From Parabacteroides chinchillae (GTDB lineage: Bacteria; Bacteroidota; Bacteroidia; Bacteroidales; Tannerellaceae), in NCBI RefSeq assembly GCF_900108035.1, contig NZ_FNVS01000002.1, forward strand, positions 62,001-126,000: DNA of 64,000 bases. The letters run 5' to 3'. The notes beneath the pieces are model-generated. The model was not told where the DNA came from. It saw only the letters and a list, made by a program, of their open reading frames with translations, and ran no database searches. A program made the translations under genes and the position numbers. Within the stretch, counting starts at the first letter, position 1, and each line of letters starts with the position of its first letter. Positions 26,097 to 35,317 of this stretch are shown piece after piece.

Positions 26097-27593
26097 TCAG
26101 GCTTTCGGTGCACTCTGAGTACTCTGTGTGTTTTGCGTATTGTTCTCTTCCCAATGGAACGGTTCAAATTGAGAATTAGGATCAACCCATGTCGGTTTCT
26201 TGACTGCGTAGATAATAAACGGAGCTGCTACTACAACAATTACTCCGATAAACAATACGGCAAACCATACGGTGTTGTTTCCTGTTGAAATCTGACTCGG
26301 CGGGATGAAACTTAATATGAATGCTAATAGTGAACCACAGAATCCAAGTCCGCCGACAATCCACATCAAACCGTTTCCTCCTTTACCAATACGGAAAGGA
26401 CGGTTTAGTTTCTTCATTTTATAACGCAATGCGATAGCACCGGAGAACATCAACATATACATTATCAGATAAAGGATCACTGTGAGTTGTGACAGGATTT
26501 GATAAAAACTTTGTACCGACGGCATAACAACGAACAGTAAACTCAATAAAGTAACTGCTGCGCCTTGTATATACAGAATGTTTTTCTGTACACCTAATTT
26601 ATTGGTTTTTTGGAAAAATGGAGGAAGATAACCTGCTTTACCAACAGCAAAGATACCTTTGGAAGGACCGGCAACCCATGTCAATACGCCTGCCAATACA
26701 CCAAATGCTAATGCTATGGCAATGACGGGAGACAGCCATGAAGCGTGTATATATTTGAAATAATTATCGAAACCAACCAGCAAACTTTGTGTTAAGTTGA
26801 TGTCCTTTTCAGGGATAATAATACCTAATGCGAATGTACCCAGCACGAAAATGATAACTGTGATTAAAGCGCCGATAAATACAGCCTTCGGATAGTTTTT
26901 AGAAGGATTATCTACATCTTTCACGTGGATACCACCCATTTCCATACCGGCATAGAACAAGAAGATACTAGCTGCCAGAACCAGGTTATCGAATTTGGAG
27001 AAGTCCGGGAAGAAGCTGCCGCTGAAATCCATATTGGAATGTCCCCCGGTTGCCAGATATATAATACCCAGGATAATAAGCAGGGCAGCCGGAATAATTG
27101 TACCTACCATGCCACCGACTTTGGCAACTTTACCAACCCAACTTAAACCTTTCAGGGAAATAAAAGTAGCCAACCAGTAAATGATCAATACAATTGCCAG
27201 CGTATAATATTTATTATTGGCAAGCAACATATCTTCCGGATGATCCATTCCGATGAAGGCAATAGACACAGCACCGAATGTAAGTACGGTAGGATACCAT
27301 ATCGTACTTTCGATCCATTGCACCCATATTGCAAGAAATCCTAATTTCTTACCGTATGCTTCGCCTACCCATCGGAATACACCACCTTGCTTATCCTGGA
27401 ACATGGCGGCCAGTTCGGCGGCTACTAAAGAAGTAGGGATCAGGAATACGATTGCGGCGAAAAGATAATAAAATGCCGAACTCAGTCCGTAAACTGCTTC
27501 GGCCGGCAGTCCGCGTAAAGATACAACTGCCGTTACGTTCATGATTGCGAGAGTAAACACTCCCAGTTTCACTGCTTTGTTAATATTTGCCAT
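26097..27593 (-). CDS. gadC: Glutamate/GABA antiporter, GadC-like APC permease
   Basis: A 498-residue APC transporter with about 12 membrane segments. MNVTAVVSLRGLPAEAVYGL is the typical GadC-branch start, and the C-terminal tail FEPFHWEEN resembles the cytosolic plug that blocks GadC at neutral pH. It imports glutamate and exports GABA, completing the proton-consuming glutamate decarboxylase cycle. Partners in the window are the channel (27826), glutaminase (28853) and decarboxylase (29819). It has an Asn/Thr/Gln-rich end (NNTQNTQSTQSAPKA). Confidence 0.88.
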   Translation of the reverse strand: MANINKAVKLGVFTLAIMNVTAVVSLRGLPAEAVYGLSSAFYYLFAAIVFLIPTSLVAAELAAMFQDKQGGVFRWVGEAYGKKLGFLAIWVQWIESTIWYPTVLTFGAVSIAFIGMDHPEDMLLANNKYYTLAIVLIIYWLATFISLKGLSWVGKVAKVGGMVGTIIPAALLIILGIIYLATGGHSNMDFSGSFFPDFSKFDNLVLAASIFLFYAGMEMGGIHVKDVDNPSKNYPKAVFIGALITVIIFVLGTFALGIIIPEKDINLTQSLLVGFDNYFKYIHASWLSPVIAIALAFGVLAGVLTWVAGPSKGIFAVGKAGYLPPFFQKTNKLGVQKNILYIQGAAVTLLSLLFVVMPSVQSFYQILSQLTVILYLIMYMLMFSGAIALRYKMKKLNRPFRIGKGGNGLMWIVGGLGFCGSLLAFILSFIPPSQISTGNNTVWFAVLFIGVIVVVAAPFIIYAVKKPTWVDPNSQFEPFHWEENNTQNTQSTQSAPKA

Positions 27594-27760
27594 AGATTTA
27601 TGTTTTTAAAAAGTGAATACAATGTCACTTTGCGTTTAAGTCTGTGGTAATAACAATACAACTCTGGAGATGTTTCATGACGGATTTGTCAAACTTGGTT
27701 AATTAACATATTTCGCTGTGGAACAATTTTTCCGATGCTTTTGTTATCGTCATTAATCAG

Positions 27761-27803
27761 GAAGTCGGGAAGACGAGTAGTTAGCTACAGTCTTCCCGAC
27801 TTC
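27761..27803. other. Perfect 14-bp inverted repeat in front of the ion channel
   Basis: GAAGTCGGGAAGAC (27761-27774) and GTCTTCCCGACTTC (27790-27803) with a 15-nt loop, ending 22 nt before the channel ATG. It may be a leader hairpin (attenuator, mRNA stabiliser) or operator. There is no long T-run after it. The remainder of 27594-27760 shows no confident promoter. Confidence 0.7.
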
Positions 27804-27825
27804 TTAACTACTAAAAAATAATATA

Positions 27826-28593
27826 ATGAAGATGGCTCTTTATGAAATCGTACTTCGTAAAAAGGGTATTTACGGAGTGTTGCATGTATTGATTTTGCTT
27901 ATGTCCCTCTTTTTGGTGATAAGCATTTCGCTCGATACATTTAATAATATAGAATTCTACACGCAACCTTCGTACAAGAAGATACAATTGTGGATATGTT
28001 TGTTTTTTCTTTTCGATTTCTTTCTTGAATTTTTCTTATCGAAAAATAAAGTGCGTTATATTCGTTCGCATTTTATCTTCTTTCTTGTAGCTATTCCCTA
28101 CCAGTACATTATTCATTACTTCAAACTTGAATTTTCGCAGGAGGTAAATTACTTCATCCAATTTATTCCTTTGGTAAGAGGTGGATATGCCTTGGCTATT
28201 GTAGTTGGCTGGTTATCCTATAATAGAGCATCGGGGTTATTTGTTTCTTATATAACGATGTTGTTTGCCACTGTTTATTTTTCCAGCCTTATTTTCTATG
28301 TGCTCGAATTGGGAGTGAACACCGGGGTTCACAATTACGGTGATGCGCTGTGGTGGGCCTTCATGGACGTTACGACTGTAGGATCGAATATTGAGGCCGT
28401 AACTACAACCGGACGTATTCTGTCTGTAGTGCTTGCTGCATTGGGTATGATGATGTTCCCAATCTTTACTGTCTACGTTACAAGCATTGTACAGAAAGCA
28501 AATGCTCAAAAAATGGAATATTATCAGAATAAAAATGCAGACGAAACCACAAATGCGGGCAAAGACGCTAAACCAAGCCAGCCGGAGAAATAA
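27826..28593 (+). CDS. Two-pore-loop-type ion channel, potassium-channel family with altered filter
   Basis: A 255-residue membrane protein with about five to six segments and a pore loop ALWWAFMDVTTVGSNIEAVT, followed by the last helix GRILSVVLAALGMMMFPIFT. The K+ channel filter TVGYG is here TVGSN (183-188 is TTVGSN), so strict K+ selectivity is doubtful. Known gut Bacteroides acid-resistance loci contain a channel gene beside gadB, glsA and gadC, which supports a role in charge balance during acid stress. The C-terminal tail is polar and probably cytosolic. Confidence 0.8.
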   Translation: MKMALYEIVLRKKGIYGVLHVLILLMSLFLVISISLDTFNNIEFYTQPSYKKIQLWICLFFLFDFFLEFFLSKNKVRYIRSHFIFFLVAIPYQYIIHYFKLEFSQEVNYFIQFIPLVRGGYALAIVVGWLSYNRASGLFVSYITMLFATVYFSSLIFYVLELGVNTGVHNYGDALWWAFMDVTTVGSNIEAVTTTGRILSVVLAALGMMMFPIFTVYVTSIVQKANAQKMEYYQNKNADETTNAGKDAKPSQPEK

Positions 28594-28778
28594 AAAACAC
28601 CTTCAGCTATAACGAGCCGTATGTTTCTGACCTTATTTTAATGATCTGCCGACCGTAGAACGAGCGTATTATAATCGTCAGAGTAGTCTGACGGTTTTAA
28701 AAGAACGATGTTATTAACTTCGTAGGTATTACGAAACAAGGGCATGAATTAGATTTAACTGTCCCTTTAGTATACAGA

Positions 28779-28836
28779 GAACGCAGGTAACGCAGACTTC
28801 TATTAATAATTAATATAGTCTGCGTTACCTGCGTTC
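28779..28836. terminator. 20-bp perfect hairpin between the channel and glutaminase genes
   Basis: GAACGCAGGTAACGCAGACT (28779-28798) pairs perfectly with 28817-28836 across an 18-nt AT-only loop. The arm contains ACGCAG twice, separated by GTA. It lies 186 nt past the channel stop and 17 nt past the glutaminase stop, so it probably ends both convergent transcripts, though U-runs are poor. The rest of 28594-28778 is featureless. Confidence 0.55.
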
Positions 28837-28852
28837 CTTAATTCCGGGCTTT

Positions 28853-29815
28853 TTATCCAAATACAGCGTGATCTCCGCCAAAGACATTTAATCCCAGCTT
28901 GTTCATGATGTACTTAATGGCAAGCTGCGCTTTAACAGAGTTGCCTGATCCGTCTAATGGAGGTGCGAAAGCCGAGATACCGAACTGTCCGGGCAATACG
29001 CCCATTACGCCGCCACCTACGCCGGTCTTTGCCGGAATACCGGAGGTATAGAGCCAGTCTCCTGTATGCTCGTAGAAGCCAACGGTAGAAATCAGGGATG
29101 TGATTTTGGGCGACAAATCTGCTTCAAATACTTCTTTTTTGGTAACCGGATTTACTCCCTTGTTGGCAACCGTAGCAGCTGCTACAGAAAGTTGCTTGGC
29201 TGTAATTCCTAAAGAACATTGGCGTGTATAAAGATCAAGCGACATGTCGGGATCGTCGTAAATACGATTGTAATTCTTCAGCAACCAGGCGATAGAGCGA
29301 TTGTTGAAGTTCGTTGCCGATTCCGATTTATACAACTCGTCAATCAACTGCGGAGCGCTTCCGCAAAGATCGGTTATGTTGGATACAATGGCATCCCATT
29401 TCTTTTTTGCATCACCTACCGGCTGAACCATACTACATGCTGTAATGGCACCTGCATTTACCAATGGAGTAGAAGGGTGGTCGTTTTCCAGCAATATGGC
29501 TATGATGGAGTTGAATGGAAGTCCGGTTGCATCGGCTCCGATCATGTCCAGTAGCTTTTGCGCGCCGTACTGACGCAAAACAAGGATGGCGGTATGTACT
29601 TTTGATACCGATTCGATACCAAAGCGATACTCCGTATCACCGATTTCGACTGTTTGCCCGTTAAGCAGACAGATGCTGATACCGAAGAGGTTCTTGTCTA
29701 TATTGGCAAGATAAGGAATATAGTCGGCATTCTTACCGTCCGTGTTGGACTTGAACTGGTTGTATGCCTCCTGTGCAACCTCTTTCAATTGTGCTAATGT
29801 TATATGCTTCTCCAT
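28853..29815 (-). CDS. glsA: Glutaminase A
   Basis: A 320-residue serine-dependent glutaminase. The S-x-x-K pair is in FGIESVSKVHT, with further motifs NAGAITACSMVQP, LYTRQCSLGITAKQL and KTGVGGGVMG. It hydrolyses glutamine to glutamate and ammonia; ammonia takes up a proton and glutamate feeds the decarboxylase. It starts 3 nt after the gadB stop and is clearly co-transcribed with it. Confidence 0.95.
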   Translation of the reverse strand: MEKHITLAQLKEVAQEAYNQFKSNTDGKNADYIPYLANIDKNLFGISICLLNGQTVEIGDTEYRFGIESVSKVHTAILVLRQYGAQKLLDMIGADATGLPFNSIIAILLENDHPSTPLVNAGAITACSMVQPVGDAKKKWDAIVSNITDLCGSAPQLIDELYKSESATNFNNRSIAWLLKNYNRIYDDPDMSLDLYTRQCSLGITAKQLSVAAATVANKGVNPVTKKEVFEADLSPKITSLISTVGFYEHTGDWLYTSGIPAKTGVGGGVMGVLPGQFGISAFAPPLDGSGNSVKAQLAIKYIMNKLGLNVFGGDHAVFG

Positions 29816-29818
29816 AGA

Positions 29819-31261
29819 TTACTTTTTTGTTGAATGCCCTGAACCGGTATGTGTATAGACTTTTCCTTTAATAGGAATATTTTTATCCTGGGCAATACGG
29901 GTAGGAGTAGGATATTCCAGTTTTTCAAGTTCTACAATGGCATTCTTAATGTCTCCAAGCAACATGTCGGCCATGTCTCTACTGAATCCCTGGCGTACGA
30001 CAACACGCATAACTATGTAATTTTCCAGTTTTTCCGGTAATGTGTAAGCAGGAACCATCCAGCCGCTCTGCTGCAATTTATCCTGCAGGTCGTAAAGTGT
30101 CCATTTTGCTTTCTGTGCATATTCCGGTTTCAGATACCAAATGAATAGCGGGTTTACAACTTCCTTACTGTAATTAACGAACGGAACCATTTTACCTATT
30201 TCATCGTGGATGTATTTGGCAATTTCCAAAGAGTTATACTGTATCTGTTTGTAACCTTCAAATCCCAAACGGATAAATTGGTAATATTGTCCCAGTATCT
30301 GTGCAGCCGGACGAGAGAAGTTCAAACCTACCTGTGTAATATTGGCTCCCAGATAATTTACACTGAATGACATTTCATCAGGCAAGTATTGTTTACCTTT
30401 CCAGACAACCCAGCCTAACCCCGGATAAACCAATCCGAATTTATGTCCTGACGTACTGATGGAAAGAACCCATTTCAAGCGGAAATCCCATTTTACTTCA
30501 GGATTCAGGAATGGTAAAATGAAACCACCGCTGGCAGCATCTACATGGATCGGAATGTCATAACCGGTTTTTGCATTGTAAGCATCAAGGGCTTTGTCAA
30601 GGGCTTCCACATCATCGTTCAGACCAGTCCATGTAACACCTTGGATAGGGACGATACAAATGGTGTTTTCATCACACATCTTTAATGCCTCTTCCGGATC
30701 AAGCGTTGTTTTGTCCAACGTTAAAGGTACCTGGCGCATTTCTATCTGCCACAACTGTGCGAATTTCTCCCATACAACCTGGAATCCGGCCGAGATAACA
30801 AAATTAGGTTTGTCTGTTGGTTTTCCTTGTGCCTGTCTTTTTTTACGCCAGCGCAACCATGCGGCAACACCCCCTAGCATACAAGCTTCGGATGAACCAA
30901 TGGCCAGTGCGCCTGTTTTCCATTTTTCAGGGTCCGGAGAATTCCAAAGGTTAGCCATTATGTTGATACATTTTGCGTTCATAACAGCAATTCTCGGATA
31001 TTCCGTTTCGTCGATGTAGTTGATATTGATTGCCTCGTTCATCAATTTGGTTGCATAGTCATCCATGTATGTGGTAACGAAGGTTGCCAAGTTCAAACGT
31101 GGCTGTGTTTGTGCGAAGGTTTCGTCTTTTACCATCTGGTACGCAATCTCCGGGGTCGTAGGACCATCAGGTATTTTATCTACCGGAGAGGGATTCAACA
31201 TCATTTCGGAACCGAAAATTGCCGTTTTGGCATCACCTTTTCTGAAATCTGAGTCTTTCAT
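29819..31261 (-). CDS. gadB: Glutamate decarboxylase
   Basis: A 480-residue PLP enzyme that converts glutamate to GABA and CO2 while consuming a cytosolic proton. The PLP lysine is Lys274 in SISTSGHKFGLVYPGLGW, with IHVDAASGGFILPFL supplying the cofactor-binding Asp and ALAIGSSEACMLGG the phosphate site. The C-terminal HTGSGHSTKK keeps a His near the end, as in GadB enzymes that auto-inhibit at neutral pH. It is first in the gadB-glsA operon. Confidence 0.96.
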   Translation of the reverse strand: MKDSDFRKGDAKTAIFGSEMMLNPSPVDKIPDGPTTPEIAYQMVKDETFAQTQPRLNLATFVTTYMDDYATKLMNEAININYIDETEYPRIAVMNAKCINIMANLWNSPDPEKWKTGALAIGSSEACMLGGVAAWLRWRKKRQAQGKPTDKPNFVISAGFQVVWEKFAQLWQIEMRQVPLTLDKTTLDPEEALKMCDENTICIVPIQGVTWTGLNDDVEALDKALDAYNAKTGYDIPIHVDAASGGFILPFLNPEVKWDFRLKWVLSISTSGHKFGLVYPGLGWVVWKGKQYLPDEMSFSVNYLGANITQVGLNFSRPAAQILGQYYQFIRLGFEGYKQIQYNSLEIAKYIHDEIGKMVPFVNYSKEVVNPLFIWYLKPEYAQKAKWTLYDLQDKLQQSGWMVPAYTLPEKLENYIVMRVVVRQGFSRDMADMLLGDIKNAIVELEKLEYPTPTRIAQDKNIPIKGKVYTHTGSGHSTKK

Positions 31262-31468
31262 TTTGATTTAGTTTTTGATGTTAATAATATGTTTGAATCA
31301 ATGGGAATTTATGTCCCATCGAGCGTTTATAGCCAAACAGATGTCTTTTCCGAATGTTTTGCCGTTTTACATTATTTGGCGTTTTTTAGTGCCGTAGCAC
31401 ACTCGACCGATATATGCAAAACTTTCATCGTATATGATTTGTTTTTCGTAGAATAAATACTGTATCTT

Positions 31469-32692
31469 ATGAAAATACAAACAGGACAGGGAACCATCCC
31501 TTTAATCACACTGGTGGGCATATGGTCTATATCAGCCTTAAACGCGTTACCAGGTCTGGCAGTGTCTCCTATCTTGGGGAAATTGGCCGTTATTTTTCCC
31601 AAATCGACGGAACTGGATATCCAGATGTTGTCATCGTTGCCTTCCTTATTGATTATTCCATTCATTATTTTGGCTGGTAAACTGAATGAGAAAGTAAATA
31701 CGATATGGCTGTTGCAATCAGGACTGATTATTTTTGCACTTAGCGGTGTGTTATATTTGCTGTCTGATAAAATGTGGCAATTAATTGCAGTCAGTGCATT
31801 GATGGGAATAGGTTCGGGGTTGATAGTACCTTTATCGACAGGATTGATCTCTAAGTTTTTTATCGGGGCGTATCGTACGAAACAATTTGGGTTAAGTTCT
31901 GCTATTACAAACGTTACATTGGTAATAGCAACGATTGTTACCGGCTATCTTGCCGAAATTAACTGGCATCTGCCATTTGCCGTATATTTGTTGCCTATCG
32001 TTTCCATTGTCCTGTCGTTTTATTTAAAGAATAATATGGACAAGGTGGAACCGGCTACGGTTTCCGAAAAAACGACGGCAATACCATCCGGTCAGGTGGT
32101 TATAGAAGGTAAACTCGGAGTAGATATAAAGAAGCTGATCCAGATTATGCTTTTCTACGGGTTAGCTACTTACTTGGTTATAATCATTAGTTTTAACCTG
32201 CCTTTCCTGATGAAGGAGTATAAGTTTACGAGTGGCAATTCGGGACTGATGATTTCGTTGTTCTTTTTGGCTATTATGGCACCGGGCCTTATGCTGAACC
32301 AGATAGTAGGCTTGCTCAGGAATAAGACGAAGTTTTACAGTTTGCTGAGTATTGCTGTAGGGATGGCCTTGATAGTAGTTTCGCGAACCGAGTGGTTGAT
32401 TGGTTTGGGATGTATTTTAATAGGATTGGGATATGGTGTTATCCAGCCGATTGCTTATGATAAAACTACGCGGACGGCTATTCCGAAAAAAGTGACTTTG
32501 GCGCTTGCGTTTGTCATGTCAATGAATTATCTGGCTATTTTATCATGCCCGTTCATTATCGATTTTTTCCAGTCGATGTTTGATATAAAATCCCAACAGT
32601 TTGCTTTTATTTTTAATGGATGTATTGCACTTATTGCGGCTGTCTTTGCTTATGTAAAACGAGATTCATTCTTATTTGATGATAAATTATAA
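31469..32692 (+). CDS. MFS transporter
   Basis: A 407-residue, 12-segment major facilitator protein (ISALNALPGLAVSPILGKLA at the first segment). Its closest family by eye is the drug/metabolite efflux type; the substrate is unknown. It is divergent from gadB and followed 14 nt later by another transporter gene. The divergent gap 31262-31468 contains only a weak inverted repeat, ATGGGA with TCCCAT at 31301-31319. Confidence 0.8.
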   Translation: MKIQTGQGTIPLITLVGIWSISALNALPGLAVSPILGKLAVIFPKSTELDIQMLSSLPSLLIIPFIILAGKLNEKVNTIWLLQSGLIIFALSGVLYLLSDKMWQLIAVSALMGIGSGLIVPLSTGLISKFFIGAYRTKQFGLSSAITNVTLVIATIVTGYLAEINWHLPFAVYLLPIVSIVLSFYLKNNMDKVEPATVSEKTTAIPSGQVVIEGKLGVDIKKLIQIMLFYGLATYLVIIISFNLPFLMKEYKFTSGNSGLMISLFFLAIMAPGLMLNQIVGLLRNKTKFYSLLSIAVGMALIVVSRTEWLIGLGCILIGLGYGVIQPIAYDKTTRTAIPKKVTLALAFVMSMNYLAILSCPFIIDFFQSMFDIKSQQFAFIFNGCIALIAAVFAYVKRDSFLFDDKL

Positions 32693-32706
32693 AACAAGTA
32701 TAAACA

Positions 32707-33624
32707 GTGAAGAATAAAAAGTTAGAAGCGAATATCAGTATGGTTGTCGGTAAGACATTCAGCGGTTTGAACATGAATGCCTTGAAGTATTTATTGCCGT
32801 TTTGGTTGAGTCCTCTGCTGGGGGCTACTTTGCGGTGTGTATTTGCAGCGGTGGCATTTTGGATCATAGGGTTGTTTATGAAAAAAGAACCGGCTTCATC
32901 GAAAGATAAAGTAATGTTGTTTCTTTTAGGGGCGATCGGAATATATGGTTTTATGTTCCTTTACCTGATAGGATTAAGTAAAACTACACCCGTGTCGAGT
33001 TCTATATTCACCAGTCTGCAACCGATATGGGTGTTTGTAATCATGGTCCTGTTTTATAGAGAGAAGGTTACATTTATGAAGATTTTAGGCATTGCCGTTG
33101 GATTGGGAGGTGCCTTGCTTTGTATTCTGACGCAAAAAAGTGATGATTTGGCAGCGGATGCATTTAATGGGAATATGCTATGTCTGGCAAGTTCTGTTTT
33201 TTATGCCGTATATCTGGTGTTAAGTAAACGGGTTTTAATGTCGGTGGATATGATAACGATGCTACGTTATACATTTACGGGAGCTGCATTTTCCAGTTTA
33301 ATCATTTTACCTTTTTATGGGTTCGAGGCACGTTTGTTTTCGGATGCATTTCAATGGTGGCCATTTGTTGTGTTGATGTTTGTACTTATATTTCCAACTG
33401 TACTGACCTATTTCCTTGTTCCTGTCGGGTTAGAATATTTGAGTACGACATTGGTTGCCATTTATGGTTATTTGATACTGATTGTGGCAACTATAACTTC
33501 TTTACTTTTAGGTCAGGATCGTTTTAGCTGGATGCAAACGACAGCTATTTTGCTAATATGTTTTGGCGTTTATTTAGTAGAAATTGCTGAAGGAAAAGAG
33601 AAAAAAGCTGCAAATCTTTCTTAA
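32707..33624 (+). CDS. EamA/DMT family transporter
   Basis: A 305-residue protein with about ten segments and two EamA halves (GKTFSGLNMNALKYLLPFWL; GNMLCLASSVFYAVYLVLSK). It starts with GTG at 32707 in the sequence AAACAGTGAAG, 14 nt after the preceding transporter. The family exports metabolites or amino acids; no specificity can be read. Confidence 0.82.
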   Translation: MKNKKLEANISMVVGKTFSGLNMNALKYLLPFWLSPLLGATLRCVFAAVAFWIIGLFMKKEPASSKDKVMLFLLGAIGIYGFMFLYLIGLSKTTPVSSSIFTSLQPIWVFVIMVLFYREKVTFMKILGIAVGLGGALLCILTQKSDDLAADAFNGNMLCLASSVFYAVYLVLSKRVLMSVDMITMLRYTFTGAAFSSLIILPFYGFEARLFSDAFQWWPFVVLMFVLIFPTVLTYFLVPVGLEYLSTTLVAIYGYLILIVATITSLLLGQDRFSWMQTTAILLICFGVYLVEIAEGKEKKAANLS

Positions 33625-33690
33625 AGGCAGGAACTAATTGTATATACAAAAATGTTACTGTGTTAGTATTAACTATAAAACGGATCTGCT

Positions 33691-33843
33691 ATGAACAGAG
33701 AAAAAGCAAGAAGGAAGATGTTGAAGTACCGGTTAGCTTTGGGGGAACCTACAAACGATAAATTGGCAGTTATATATTCCGTAAAGGTAACGACTATACG
33801 GATTGTAGATTATCCTAAAAAGACAACTGATGCCAAGAAATAA
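33691..33843 (+). CDS. Small basic protein of 50 residues, unknown
   Basis: An ATG ORF of 50 codons beginning MNREKARRKMLKYRLALGEP and ending PKKTTDAKK. It is strongly basic, with no signal peptide or known motif. A 62-bp repeat begins immediately after its TAA. It could be a real small protein of the kind common in Bacteroidales (DNA or RNA binding) or chance; moderate confidence because of coherent composition and isolation. Confidence 0.45.
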   Translation: MNREKARRKMLKYRLALGEPTNDKLAVIYSVKVTTIRIVDYPKKTTDAKK

Positions 33844-33905
33844 AAAACATCCCGATGATTTTATAAAATGTTCCCGATGATTTGTACAAATCATCGGGAA
33901 CATTT
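33844..33905. repeat. 62-bp tripartite intergenic repeat, copy B
   Basis: Units AAAACATCCCGATGATTT (33844-33861), AAATGTTCCCGATGATTT (33866-33883) and AAATCATCGGGAACATTT (33888-33905), with 4-bp spacers TATA and GTAC. Units 2 and 3 with the spacer form a perfect palindrome of 42 bp (33865-33906). It starts directly after the stop of the small ORF. The following 33907-34066 shows nothing else. Confidence 0.85.
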
Positions 33906-34066
33906 TTTCTTATGGAGCCAACCTTTCAATCTTCCACGTTTTATCGTCTCCATTCTGAGTGTATAAAATGCGGTCATGCCTGCTTTGTATTACTTGGCTT
34001 TGTGGAGAAATCCGGACACCTATTCTACTTTTATAGGGTCTGTTGGCAAAGTAAGTATCAGATTCT

Positions 34067-34567
34067 TCAAGGGAGCTTCATTATCATAATAAAGTCGTTC
34101 ATATAGTAACCGTTTCCGATATGGTGGTCGCGGATTGCGACTTCTTCAAATCCCATATGTTTGTAAAAGTTGACAGCCGGATTATGCCGGTTTACATATA
34201 ATTCTATGGTAAAAGGGGTAGAACAGATGCTTTTCAGATAAGCAATGCCTTGTTCTATGATATATCTCCCTATGCCACTTCCGTGGGTTTCGGGTAGCGA
34301 GTATATTTTTTGAAAATTAAATAAATCATTTTCTTTTTTCTCGATAGATAAATAGCCTGCCGGTTCATCGTCTTTGAATATGATGAAAAACTGGTGATGT
34401 AATTCGTTCATTTGTTTGAGGATATTTTCCGGTGCATACATCATGTCAAACATGTAATCCAACTGTTCTTTGGATAGAATACTTCCATAAGTGTTTCCCC
34501 AAGTACGGAAAGCCAGGGAACGAATTGTTAAACAATCGTCTGTTGTTGCTTTTTTAATTGAGAACAT
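34067..34567 (-). CDS. GNAT family N-acetyltransferase
   Basis: A 166-residue acetyltransferase. The acetyl-CoA pyrophosphate loop is in ETHGSGIGRYIIEQGIAYL and the C-terminal NRHNPAVNFYKHMGFEEVAI is the usual GNAT ending. It would acetylate an amine, possibly an antibiotic, polyamine or protein N-terminus. A single gene with its own promoter. Confidence 0.88.
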   Translation of the reverse strand: MFSIKKATTDDCLTIRSLAFRTWGNTYGSILSKEQLDYMFDMMYAPENILKQMNELHHQFFIIFKDDEPAGYLSIEKKENDLFNFQKIYSLPETHGSGIGRYIIEQGIAYLKSICSTPFTIELYVNRHNPAVNFYKHMGFEEVAIRDHHIGNGYYMNDFIMIMKLP

Positions 34568-34589
34568 ATTATATTTATTTTAAACGAAC

Positions 34590-34597
34590 AAATGTAC
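34590..34597 (-). promoter_or_regulatory. Promoter -7 box of the GNAT gene
   Basis: TACATTTG on the minus strand, 22 nt before the ATG. Confidence 0.4.
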
Positions 34598-34668
34598 AAA
34601 TTAAAATAAATGGGACTGCATTTTAGCTTGATTTCACATTTAAAATGAGGTTTATTCAAGGAAAAGAA

Positions 34669-34676
34669 TATCTTTG
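34669..34676 (+). promoter_or_regulatory. Promoter -7 box of the V-ATPase operon
   Basis: TATCTTTG matches TAnnTTTG, 47 nt before the ATG of the first subunit gene. Confidence 0.55.
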
Positions 34677-34723
34677 TGGGCGTTTACTATAAGTGAAAAT
34701 ATAATTTATAATATAAGTAGGAA

Positions 34724-35314
34724 ATGGATACAAAAATTCAGGAACTGACCGACAAAATCTACCAAGAAGGAGTAGAGAAAGGGAATGAAGAAGCTGGACG
34801 GATTATTGCAGATGCTAATTCACAGAAGCAAACTATTATAAGTGAAGCAGAAGCAGAAGCAAAACGCATAGTTGCCGCCGCTGAAAAACAGGCTTCCGAA
34901 TTGAAGAAAAACACGGAAGCAGAGTTAAAATTATTTGCTACCCAATCTGTTGAGGCGCTAAAGAGTGAAGTGGCAAACCTCATTACAGGAGAAATCGTTT
35001 CCTCAAATGTGAAAGCGGCTGTTTCTGATAAGGCATTTATGCAAAAAGTAATCCTTGATATGACAAAAGAATGGGTGCAAAATGAAGCTCTTACTATTCA
35101 GACAAATGATGCGGATGCACTTGCCAAATATTTTGAAACTAATGCTAAAGACTTGCTAAATAAAGGTGTCAAGATAGAGAAAGTAAACGGTAAAGAAACC
35201 TCATTCGCAATTATTCCGGCTGACGGCTCCTATAAAGTAACCTTTGGTGAAGAGGAGTTTGTGACATTCTTCAAGGAATTTCTTCGTCCGCAGTTGGTAG
35301 AAATGTTATTCTAA
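34724..35314 (+). CDS. V-type ATPase subunit E (peripheral stalk)
   Basis: A 196-residue protein with a long charged alpha-helix rich in Ala, Glu and Lys (residues 10-85, for example EAEAEAKRIVAAAEKQASEL) and a globular C-terminal domain ending FFKEFLRPQLVEMLF. This is the stalk subunit E layout. It opens the operon E, DUF2764, A, B, D, I, K, the same gene order as in chlamydiae and spirochaetes. Confidence 0.88.
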   Translation: MDTKIQELTDKIYQEGVEKGNEEAGRIIADANSQKQTIISEAEAEAKRIVAAAEKQASELKKNTEAELKLFATQSVEALKSEVANLITGEIVSSNVKAAVSDKAFMQKVILDMTKEWVQNEALTIQTNDADALAKYFETNAKDLLNKGVKIEKVNGKETSFAIIPADGSYKVTFGEEEFVTFFKEFLRPQLVEMLF

Positions 35315-35317
35315 ATT

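Noticed and set aside
31301-31319. ATGGGA/TCCCAT inverted repeat upstream of gadB as an operator
   Set aside because: A 6-bp arm is expected by chance in AT-rich intergenic DNA, and there is no second copy near the other acid-resistance genes.
33882-34106. Open frame of 74 codons with several Cys on the plus strand
   Set aside because: It begins inside a repeat palindrome, overlaps the end of the GNAT gene on the other strand and shows no domain or coding character.
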